From assembly GCF_004343705.1 (NCBI RefSeq), contig NZ_SKFH01000007.1, positions 62,001 to 126,000 on the forward strand: 64,000 nt of DNA, written 5' to 3'. This DNA comes from Flaviaesturariibacter aridisoli (lineage in GTDB: Bacteria; Bacteroidota; Bacteroidia; Chitinophagales; Chitinophagaceae). Shown here one piece after another: positions 7,867 to 15,019 of this stretch (position 1 is its first letter; every line of letters begins with the position of its first letter). Position numbers and translations under genes: made by a program. The notes below the pieces were generated by a model, which was not told where the DNA came from, ran no database searches, and saw only the letters and a program-made list of their open reading frames with translations.

Positions 7867-10128
7867 TTACTTCCTGAACTTCATTTGCAGCGAAGCGAGC
7901 TTGTCGGCAAACGAGCCTTCCTGCTCCTTTGGCTTCGCGGGCTGCGGGCTGCGCTGCGGGGCAGCGCCGCCGGCTTTGCGGGCAGGCGCGGCGCCTTCGG
8001 TCTTCGGTCCCTGCGATTTCATCGTCAGGGCGATGCGCTTGCGGGGCACATCCACTTCGGTAACGGTTACGAGCACTTTCTGATTCAGCTTCACTACAGC
8101 GTTCGGGTCGGTCACATAGCGGTCCGAAAGCTGCGACACGTGCACGAGTCCGTCCTGCTTCACGCCGATGTCCACGAAAGCGCCGAAGGCGGTGATGTTG
8201 GTCACGATGCCCGGCACCTGCATCCCCGGCTTCACGTCTTCGATGCTCTTGATCGACTCCTCGAAGCGGAATTCCTCCACCACGCCGCGGGGATCGCGTC
8301 CGGGCTTTTCGAGTTCTTTCAGGATGTCGTCGATGGTGTAGGTGCCAGCGGTTTCGCTTACGTATTTTTTCCGGTCGATGCCCTTGCGGAGGTCGGCTTT
8401 CTTAATGAGGTCTTCGAGCGTCGCCTGCAGGTCGGTGGCCATCTGGGCCACGAGGCCGTAGCGCTCGGGGTGTACCGACGAATTGTCGAGCGGGTTCTCC
8501 GCACCGGGGATCCGCAGGAAGCCGGCGCACTGCTCAAATGATTTCGGACCCATAAGGGGCACCTTCTTCAGCTCGTCGCGGCTCTTGAAGGCACCATACT
8601 GGTTGCGGTAGAGCACGATATTGCCGGCCAGGGTTGTAGAAATGCCAGACACGTATTGCAACAGGTGCTTCGACGCCGTATTGACGTCCACCCCCACGAA
8701 GTTCACGGCGCTTTCCACCACGCGGTCGAGGGCGCTCTTCAGCTTCATGGGGTTCACATCGTGCTGGTACTGGCCCACGCCAATGGATTTCGGGTCGATC
8801 TTCACCAGCTCGCTCAGCGGGTCGAGGAGCCGGCGGCCGATGGAGACGGCGCCGCGCACGGTCACGTCCTGGTCGGGGAATTCCTCGCGGGCCACTTCGG
8901 AGGCGGAGTAGATCGAGGCGCCGCTTTCATTGACCTGGAAAATACTCACCGGCTTGCCGAAGTCGATGCCGCGTACGAGCGCTTCGGTTTCACGGCCGGC
9001 GGTACCGTTGCCGATGCCGATCGCTTCAATGCCGTATTTATCCACTAAGTATTTGAGTTCGTGTACTGCCTTGTCGGATTGGTGCAGGTAGATCACCGTG
9101 TGATGCTGCAGCGCGCCCTGGGCGTCGAGACACACGGTCTTGCAGCCGGTGCGGTAGCCGGGGTCGAGGGCCAGCACGCGCTTGGAGCCGAGCGGCGAGG
9201 CCAGCAGCAGCTGGCGCAGGTTTTCGGCGAAGACGGTGATGGCCTCTTCATCGGCCTTGCTCTTGCTGAGCAGGCGGAATTCATTTTCGATGGAAGGCTT
9301 CAGCAGGCGGTTGTAGCCTTCTTCCACGGCACGCTTCACTTCGGCGGCCGCGGGGTTCGATGCCTTTACAAATTGCTTTTCCAGTATTTCTACGGCAACG
9401 GTTTTTTCAACCGTAAGATCCATAAGCAGGTATCCTTCCTTTTCGCCGCGGCGGATGGCCAGCAGGCGGTGCGAGGGGCACTTCGCCAGGGGCTCGTTGA
9501 ACTCGAAGTAGTCGCGGTATTTCTGCGCCTCGGGCTCTTCGCGCTTCGACTCGAGCACTTTGGCGGTAAGGCCGGCTTCCTTCTCAAAAAGGCGGCGGAT
9601 GGAAGTGCGCGCTTCGGCGTCTTCGCTCACGCGCTCGGCGATGATGTCGCGGGCGCCCTGCAGGGCCTCCTTGATGTCTTTTACCTGTTCATTGAGGAAG
9701 GTTTGCGCCAGCGCGTCCACGTCGAAGGATTCCTGTGCCAGCAGGCGCTCGGCCAGTGGCTCGAGGCCTTTTTCGATGGCCATCACGGCGCGTGTTTTGC
9801 GCTTCGGCTTATAGGGTAGGTACAGGTCTTCCAGCTCATTGGAGCTGTAGCACTCGTCGATCTTCTTTTGCAGCTCCGGCGTCAGCTTGCCGAGGTCGCC
9901 GATGGTCTTCAACACGGTTTCCTTGCGCTTCGCCAGCTCGTTGAAGTAGGCGATCTCTTCCACCACGTTGCCGATCACGACCTCGTCGAGGCCACCGGTG
10001 GCCTCTTTGCGGTAGCGGGACATAAAGGGAATGGTGGCGCCTTCGGCGAGCATCGAATCGATGGCGGTCACCTGCTTTTCGGCCAGACTGAGCTTACCGG
10101 CAAGGTGACGAACGTATTTTGCTTCCAT
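7867..10128 (-). CDS. tex: Tex family transcription accessory/RNA-binding protein
   Basis: A 753-residue protein that fits the Tex family over its whole length. The N-terminal helical region includes MSRYRKEATGGLDE. The YqgF-like RNase H fold contains LALDPGYRTGCK. Helix-hairpin-helix segments follow (VNTASKHLLQYVSG, LRIPGAENPLD). The C-terminal S1 RNA-binding domain, about residues 640-715, begins GMQVPGIVTNITAFGAFVDIG. The last 40 residues are a basic, low-complexity tail (APARKAGGAAPQR). Tex proteins bind nucleic acid and act in transcription or ribosome-related processes; the exact role here is not shown. The start ATG at 10128 lies 28 bases after a TACCTTCG box. Confidence 0.96.
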   Translation of the reverse strand: MEAKYVRHLAGKLSLAEKQVTAIDSMLAEGATIPFMSRYRKEATGGLDEVVIGNVVEEIAYFNELAKRKETVLKTIGDLGKLTPELQKKIDECYSSNELEDLYLPYKPKRKTRAVMAIEKGLEPLAERLLAQESFDVDALAQTFLNEQVKDIKEALQGARDIIAERVSEDAEARTSIRRLFEKEAGLTAKVLESKREEPEAQKYRDYFEFNEPLAKCPSHRLLAIRRGEKEGYLLMDLTVEKTVAVEILEKQFVKASNPAAAEVKRAVEEGYNRLLKPSIENEFRLLSKSKADEEAITVFAENLRQLLLASPLGSKRVLALDPGYRTGCKTVCLDAQGALQHHTVIYLHQSDKAVHELKYLVDKYGIEAIGIGNGTAGRETEALVRGIDFGKPVSIFQVNESGASIYSASEVAREEFPDQDVTVRGAVSIGRRLLDPLSELVKIDPKSIGVGQYQHDVNPMKLKSALDRVVESAVNFVGVDVNTASKHLLQYVSGISTTLAGNIVLYRNQYGAFKSRDELKKVPLMGPKSFEQCAGFLRIPGAENPLDNSSVHPERYGLVAQMATDLQATLEDLIKKADLRKGIDRKKYVSETAGTYTIDDILKELEKPGRDPRGVVEEFRFEESIKSIEDVKPGMQVPGIVTNITAFGAFVDIGVKQDGLVHVSQLSDRYVTDPNAVVKLNQKVLVTVTEVDVPRKRIALTMKSQGPKTEGAAPARKAGGAAPQRSPQPAKPKEQEGSFADKLASLQMKFRK

Positions 10129-10156
10129 GGTGGGTTGCGGTGTTTTTTAGGGAGGG

Positions 10157-10180
10157 CGAAGGTAACATCGCCCGGGCGAT
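10157..10180 (-). promoter_or_regulatory. tex promoter with 14-bp palindrome in the spacer
   Basis: The minus strand reads a -7 box variant TACCTTCG (10157-10164). Three bases upstream is the perfect palindrome ATCGCCCGGGCGAT (10167-10180), which would sit between the -7 and -33 elements, a position suited to a repressor operator. Confidence 0.45.
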
Positions 10181-10189
10181 ATTCCATCC

Positions 10190-11473
10190 CTATTTCACCA
10201 GCGGCCGGGCCTTTCCAAAGCGCTCCAGGAAAGACTCCAGGTCGCCCGAAGACGTGCCGCGCCGGGGCGCCGGTCCTTCGGGTCCCGTTTTTTCCCGGAT
10301 ACCACGCAAGTGGCCGCGTTCGTCCAGTTCAAACGAGCCGGTATACTTCCGGCGCTGGCCCTGCCGGTCGTTGAGGTAGAATTCCGCATACAGGAAGCTT
10401 GTACCGCTCCCGGGCACTTTGCCCCGCGCATCGTGCTCGAAACTTTCCCCAAAGCGTCCGAACAGGATCGGTTCAAAACTGTCCGGGTAGAAGGTAAGCG
10501 ATCGAAGCCACTGCAGCAGCGCCGCCTGCGTACGTTCCTGCGCCGGGTCTTTCCGCTCGCTGCCGTTTTGCAGGTAAGCGCGCGTCAGGGCCCAGTCGCC
10601 ATACGAATCGTAAATGAATTCCAGGCGGGCAGGAACCAGGGACTGCAGGGCCGGGTTATTGATCAGACGACGCTCTTCCTCCAGCACGGTGTCGCGGTAG
10701 ATCCACTCCATCCGGGGCACGCCGCGCCCTTCGTAGCGGATGTACCTGCCGTCACTGCCCCGCAGCTCCTGCAGCACTTTGCGGCCCTGCGCATCGTAAA
10801 CGTACCGCTCGATGGCGACGCCAAACTGGTTGTTGCGCGGCCGATGGCCGGCATCCAGGTATTGTACCGACACGAGCTGAGTGTCGCGGTCATAGGTGCG
10901 CAGCTCGCTTGCCTGGAAGCGGTCCGACCGCAGCGGCTTACCCCCATTCAGGTAGATCGTCTCCCGTTGACCCGGCCCTCGCTCCAGTACCTGCACTGCC
11001 GGTGCGGCCGTACAGTTCGGGTTTTGCTCGTACACCTGGAGCCGCCCGATAAGGTCGCTGCTGTCGAAATACTGCAGGTGGTAGTTCATCGGCGACGACG
11101 GATCATTAAGGTGCTGCGCTCCATAGTCAGGGTCGAGGCCGAGGTAGAACTGCCGCGCGTCGATGCGGCGAAACCAGGCAGTCAGCAACGGCTGGCCGTG
11201 GCCCGCTTCCTGCTTCATCGCGATCGCTATACGCGCGGGCCGCTTCGACGAGTCGATGCGGTACGACAGCAGCCGTTCGGCCAGCCCATTCGACTCCCGA
11301 CCCATGTCGAGCTTTAGCTTGTTGCCGGGAAGGATCGTGATCCGCAGGCATTCGCGCTCTACCGGGAAAACGGTAACGTAGGTGCCGGGGCGCAGCTGCG
11401 CGCGGAGTGCGGGCGAAGCGATCAGAAAAAGCAGCAGGATGCAGTTTGCCGGGCGAAACATGGGAAGGAGCAT
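10190..11473 (-). CDS. Secreted protein of unknown function, co-transcribed with the T9SS plug gene
   Basis: A 427-residue protein with an N-terminal signal peptide (hydrophobic CILLLFLIASPALRAQ). No family was recognised. The body is beta-rich, with motifs such as YDAQGRKVLQELRG, YDSYGDWALTRAYLQ and FELDERGHLRGI that recall antitoxin-like or RHS/YD-type beta repeats (YD-x-x-G), but no clear array is formed. It starts 6 bases after the plug protein gene ends, so the two are very probably one operon. A part in type IX secretion is only an inference from position. Likely periplasmic or at the outer membrane. Confidence 0.8.
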   Translation of the reverse strand: MLLPMFRPANCILLLFLIASPALRAQLRPGTYVTVFPVERECLRITILPGNKLKLDMGRESNGLAERLLSYRIDSSKRPARIAIAMKQEAGHGQPLLTAWFRRIDARQFYLGLDPDYGAQHLNDPSSPMNYHLQYFDSSDLIGRLQVYEQNPNCTAAPAVQVLERGPGQRETIYLNGGKPLRSDRFQASELRTYDRDTQLVSVQYLDAGHRPRNNQFGVAIERYVYDAQGRKVLQELRGSDGRYIRYEGRGVPRMEWIYRDTVLEEERRLINNPALQSLVPARLEFIYDSYGDWALTRAYLQNGSERKDPAQERTQAALLQWLRSLTFYPDSFEPILFGRFGESFEHDARGKVPGSGTSFLYAEFYLNDRQGQRRKYTGSFELDERGHLRGIREKTGPEGPAPRRGTSSGDLESFLERFGKARPLVK

Positions 11474-11479
11474 TTGCGG

Positions 11480-12838
11480 TTAACGGTTGCTGCCGAACAC
11501 CGACGTCACGGTGGCGGCGCTCACGATCGCATCGTAGCGGGCGCCGAAGGCGCGGTAGTACACCAGCACGGTATACTGGTTGTCGGTGACCCAGTTATTG
11601 CCTTCGGTGCCGCTGAAATCGGCGGGGCCAGCCTGGCCTTTCGGCACGGTCACATAGAGGTAATTGTAGTAGCCTTGCTTCAGCAGCAGCTCACTCTCGT
11701 ATACGCCGCGCTCCTCGTTGAAGGTCATGGGGCCGGGCGCGTCCTGCAGCCAGCCGGTAAGCTCGCCGAAGATATATACGTCGCGGTCCTTGTAGGGCGT
11801 ACCGCCGGGCGGGCGGAAGGAGAAGTGCACGTTGCCATACTCCGACTGCCAGAAGGGGTTCAGGTTGTCGATCGCTTCCACGCTGTAGGCGCCGTTGTTG
11901 TCGCGATACTGCACGCGGATGTTGCCGTTGCGCGGCGCGTCGGTCTTTACATACACCTGCGTCGTATCGCGCTGGCTGTTGATCTTCTCCACGCGTTCGC
12001 TCATGAGGCGCAGGCTGCGCAGGTCGAGCCAGCGCCATTCCATGCCGGCGGGCATGGCGGTAATCGACTCGTCGCTGTATTCATAATAATTGCCGCGGTA
12101 GATCGTGGGCTGGTTGATGGTCTTGGAGGTGACCCAGTTGTTGTTTTGCAGGATCACCACGGTGAAATCCTGGGGCCCCATCAGGTTCAGCTTGTTGTTA
12201 TCGGGCGTGATGCCGATGTGGAGCTTATGGTGGGTGTTGTACACGGCGGCGTTGTAGGGCTGGAGCAGCTGCACGGCCAGCTTCGCCTTGTTTTCGTATA
12301 CGACGAAGCGCTTGGTAAAGGCGATCTGGGAAGTGTCTCCGTTGATGAACACACGCAGCAGGTAGTTGCCCGAAAGCATCGGCTGGCAGTTGCGGTCGGG
12401 CAGCACTGCCTGGTAGTGGGTGTAGCGCGAGGAGGTGATGGAGGAAATACGGTAATTGGAAATGCGGTTGTTGGCAAAGCCGCGGATGTATTCGAAGGTG
12501 TGGAGGACCGACGGCGTCCAGTCGGCGTCGCACAGCTGGTAGGAATAGTAGTAGTTCTTCACGTCGGCCTCCATATCGTCGAAGTGGAGCTCCAGCGACT
12601 CGATCGAGCCGAGTGCGATCATGGGGAAGGAGGTCTGGTCGCCGGGGCGATAGAGCTTGGCCGAGTGAATGTCGCCGACCGGGGAAGTAGGTGAGTCGGA
12701 CGGGCGAAGTCGGAAGTGGGGGGCGGCAGACCTGGAATCGGAAATCTGAGACCCGGGATCTCCTTTCGGCTCCGGGCGGGCAAAAAGGTTTCCCATACAT
12801 GAAAAAAGTACGATCGTGAGCGCAAGTATTCGGTTCAT
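11480..12838 (-). CDS. Type IX secretion system plug protein (DUF5103 family)
   Basis: A 452-residue exported protein. After a signal peptide (ALTIVLFSCMGNLFA) comes an unusual linker of about 30 residues (GSQISDS...), then the family body: LELHFDDMEADVKNYYYSYQ, CDADWTPS, YIRGFANNRI, and near the C-terminus VYIFGELTGWLQD and YYNYLYV. These match the DUF5103 / T9SS plug family, whose Flavobacterium member closes the SprA translocon channel on its periplasmic side (established for that system). I start at ATG 12838; the frame stays open further upstream but overlaps the divergent permease gene and has non-coding composition. The linker is encoded by a copy of an intergenic word repeat found again at 17.4-17.6 kb. 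Confidence 0.9.
   Translation of the reverse strand: MNRILALTIVLFSCMGNLFARPEPKGDPGSQISDSRSAAPHFRLRPSDSPTSPVGDIHSAKLYRPGDQTSFPMIALGSIESLELHFDDMEADVKNYYYSYQLCDADWTPSVLHTFEYIRGFANNRISNYRISSITSSRYTHYQAVLPDRNCQPMLSGNYLLRVFINGDTSQIAFTKRFVVYENKAKLAVQLLQPYNAAVYNTHHKLHIGITPDNNKLNLMGPQDFTVVILQNNNWVTSKTINQPTIYRGNYYEYSDESITAMPAGMEWRWLDLRSLRLMSERVEKINSQRDTTQVYVKTDAPRNGNIRVQYRDNNGAYSVEAIDNLNPFWQSEYGNVHFSFRPPGGTPYKDRDVYIFGELTGWLQDAPGPMTFNEERGVYESELLLKQGYYNYLYVTVPKGQAGPADFSGTEGNNWVTDNQYTVLVYYRAFGARYDAIVSAATVTSVFGSNR
12735..12765 (-). repeat. Word repeat (TCTCAGATTTC family) inside the plug gene
   Basis: The minus strand reads GGTCTCAGATTTCCGAT, nearly identical to sequence at 17545-17572 (GGATCTCAGATTTCGGAT) and to the cluster at 17396-17450. 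Here it is in frame and gives the residues GSQISD between signal peptide and first domain. Confidence 0.7.
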
Positions 12839-12868
12839 ATGGAAAAGCTTCGTTAACGCGCGGCCGTT

Positions 12869-12876
12869 TATCTTTG
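12869..12876 (+). promoter_or_regulatory. -7 box (TATCTTTG) of the FtsX-like permease gene
   Basis: A full TAnnTTTG match, with TTCG at 12849-12852 as a weak -33 element. It predicts a leader of about 60 bases before the GTG start at 12941. Confidence 0.6.
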
Positions 12877-12940
12877 GCGCGGTCGCCCCCGGTAGACGCG
12901 GTTTCGCGCCGGAGGGTTCCCGAAGAAACGAAAAAACACT

Positions 12941-14179
12941 GTGAATATTTCCACTTTCATCGCCCGCCGCATCGCTTTCAACCAGGAACGGAGCTTTTCC
13001 CGCTTCATCATCCGCCTGAGCACCGTGGCTACCGTTATCAGCGTGACGGTGATGATCGTCACCCTCTCCTTCGTCAACGGTTTCCAGGGCGTGGTGAGCG
13101 AGAAAGTGTTTTCGTTCTGGGGCCATATCCGCATCGGCTACCGCCAGCCGGGCAAGACGGCCATCGCCGAGGAGGCGCCGATGCCGCAGAACGACTCGGT
13201 GGTACGCACCGTAAGGGCCATGAAGGGGGTGCAGAGCATTCACCCTTTCGCTACCAAGTACGCCATCCTCAAAACGCCCACCGACATGGAGGGCACCCTG
13301 CTGAAGGGGCTCGACTCCTCCTACGACTTCGGGCACCTGCAGCCCTACCTCGAAAAAGGCGGTCGCTGGGTGCGCTTCAACGATTCCACGTACAGCCGCG
13401 ACATCGTGGTGTCGCGCTACACCGCCAACCAGCTCGGCCTGAAGCTGGCAGACCGCGTGCTCATCTACTTCGTGCGCCCAGACGGCTCGCTGCGCCCCGA
13501 CCGGCTGACCATCGTAGGCATTTACAAGACAGGCATCGAGGAATACGACAAGACCTTCGCCATCGGCGACATCCGCCTCATCCGCCGCCTCAACGGCTGG
13601 CAGGATAACGAAGTGGGCGGTTACGAAGTGTTCCTGGATAATTATCAGAAAATGGACGACGTCAGCGCGCGGATCTTCGAGCAGGCCTCGTTCCCGGAGC
13701 TCTGGGAAACGCGCACCATCCGCGAGATCTACCCCAACATCTTCGATTGGCTGGGCATCGTGGGCTCCAACGGCAGCATCCTGCTGCTCATCGTGGCGGT
13801 GATCGTCATCATCAACTTCATCACCTGCCTCATCATCCTGGTGCTGGAACGGATCCGGATGATCGGAATCCTGAAGGCCGTCGGTGCCACCGACTGGACC
13901 ATCCAGAAGATCTTCCTCATTCATTCCGCCTTCATCACCGTCATCGGCATCGGCATCGGCACCGGCCTCAGCCTCCTGCTCATCGGGCTGCAGCAGAAGT
14001 TCGGGTTTGTGAAACTGAAGGAAGCCGAATATTACATGGACACTGCCGCCGTGCAGCTCGATTGGGGCCAGGTGGGCCTGGTGCTGGGCTGCACGCTGCT
14101 CCTCTCCGTCCTGGTGCTGCTCATCCCCTCGCTGCTGGTGCGCAAGGTGCGGCCGATACAGGCAATAAGATTTTCGTGA
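12941..14179 (+). CDS. FtsX-like ABC permease, LolC/LolE type lipoprotein-releasing
   Basis: A 412-residue inner-membrane protein with the FtsX/MacB-PCD layout. One membrane helix lies at about residues 24-46 (STVATVISVTVMIVTLSFVNGF). A large periplasmic domain follows (about 47-275) and then three C-terminal helices (ILLLIVAVIVIINFITC; IHSAFITVIGIGIG; VLGCTLLLSVLVLLI). The N-terminal RRIAFNQERSFSRFIIRLSTVA is typical of LolE-type proteins. These permeases pair with a LolD ATPase to move lipoproteins out of the inner membrane; no ATPase gene is adjacent. The start codon is GTG at 12941. It is divergent from the plug gene, with a 102-base shared upstream region. Confidence 0.9.
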   Translation: MNISTFIARRIAFNQERSFSRFIIRLSTVATVISVTVMIVTLSFVNGFQGVVSEKVFSFWGHIRIGYRQPGKTAIAEEAPMPQNDSVVRTVRAMKGVQSIHPFATKYAILKTPTDMEGTLLKGLDSSYDFGHLQPYLEKGGRWVRFNDSTYSRDIVVSRYTANQLGLKLADRVLIYFVRPDGSLRPDRLTIVGIYKTGIEEYDKTFAIGDIRLIRRLNGWQDNEVGGYEVFLDNYQKMDDVSARIFEQASFPELWETRTIREIYPNIFDWLGIVGSNGSILLLIVAVIVIINFITCLIILVLERIRMIGILKAVGATDWTIQKIFLIHSAFITVIGIGIGTGLSLLLIGLQQKFGFVKLKEAEYYMDTAAVQLDWGQVGLVLGCTLLLSVLVLLIPSLLVRKVRPIQAIRFS

Positions 14180-14203
14180 TGCGTCAGGCGTGAGCGACGC
14201 GAA

Positions 14204-14238
14204 GCGTCATTGCGAGCGCAGCGAAGCAAACTCCTGCG
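14204..14238. repeat. Dispersed 'cattgcgagcg-agcgaagcaa' repeat
   Basis: The sequence cattgcgagcgcagcgaagcaa, between two convergent genes, belongs to the well-known dispersed intergenic repeat that yields spurious peptides with RHCERSEA in many bacterial genomes. Only one copy is seen in this window. It sits in the shared 3' region of the permease and methyltransferase genes. Confidence 0.7.
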
Positions 14239-14254
14239 TTACGCAGCGTGACTG

Positions 14255-14998
14255 CTATTTTGCACGCTTTGCGATTAAATGGCTCACGATGATCCCCGTG
14301 GCCACGGCCGCATTGAGGCTTTCGGCACCGCCGATCCTTGGAATGGTGATCTTTTGGGTGGCCAGCTGGAGTAACTCGGGGTGCAGGCCTTTCGACTCAT
14401 TGCCGATCAGCAGGATGCCGCTTTTCGGCGCCTCGAATTCATACAAAGAAACGCCGTCGAGCGCGGCGGCCAGCACGGGTGCCTCCTGCTCCTGCAGCCA
14501 GTCGCCCGCTTCATCATACCAAACGTTTACCCGCGCCAGCGAAGCCATCGTGCTCTGCACCACCTTGGGGTTGAAGCGTTCGGCACAACCGGCGCTGCAC
14601 ACCACGTTTTTAATACCGAACCAGTCGGCGATGCGCAGGATCGTGCCCAGGTTGCCGGGGTCCTGGATGGTATCGAGGTAAAGGATCCAGCCTTCGGCAA
14701 TCCCCGGACGCTCCCCCTCCCATTGCCGTGCAACCAGCAGCACCGCGTTGGGCGTCTGGAGCTGGGAGATGCGTTCGAGCTCGGCCCCGGTCACCTCGTG
14801 CAGTTGGTGCGGCTCCACGAGCGCGCGGTGCCCTTCGATCCATTGCGGAAGCGCATACACGCCTTCCACCTGCTGTGGAACCGCTTCGAGCAGTTCGCCC
14901 ACCACCTTCGGACCTTCGGCGAGGAAGAGGCCCGTCTCGGCGCGGCCTTTTTTGAGGCCTAATCTTTGAATATCTTTGAGCACTCCTTTACTCAGCAT
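14255..14998 (-). CDS. TrmH/SpoU family RNA 2'-O-methyltransferase
   Basis: A 247-residue protein. The N-terminal part (LFLAEGPKVVGELL) is the SpoU substrate-binding domain. The SPOUT catalytic domain carries all three motifs: motif 1 LDTIQDPGNLGTILR with the conserved N and R, motif 2 LLIGNESKGL, and motif 3 IPRIGGAESLNAAVA. It is expected to methylate ribose 2'-OH in rRNA or tRNA with S-adenosylmethionine; the target base cannot be told. It is divergent from tamL with only 21 bases between the starts. Confidence 0.93.
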   Translation of the reverse strand: MLSKGVLKDIQRLGLKKGRAETGLFLAEGPKVVGELLEAVPQQVEGVYALPQWIEGHRALVEPHQLHEVTGAELERISQLQTPNAVLLVARQWEGERPGIAEGWILYLDTIQDPGNLGTILRIADWFGIKNVVCSAGCAERFNPKVVQSTMASLARVNVWYDEAGDWLQEQEAPVLAAALDGVSLYEFEAPKSGILLIGNESKGLHPELLQLATQKITIPRIGGAESLNAAVATGIIVSHLIAKRAK

Positions 14999-15019
14999 TG
15001 AACGGACTAAATTAAATGG

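Noticed and set aside
12839-13924. N-terminal extension of the T9SS plug frame to 13924
   Set aside because: It runs opposite the FtsX-like permease and reads acidic, low-complexity sequence. The signal peptide starts at 12838.
14190-14681. Open frame containing RHCERSEAN
   Set aside because: Known false frame produced by the dispersed 'cattgcgag' repeat; it is opposite the methyltransferase gene.
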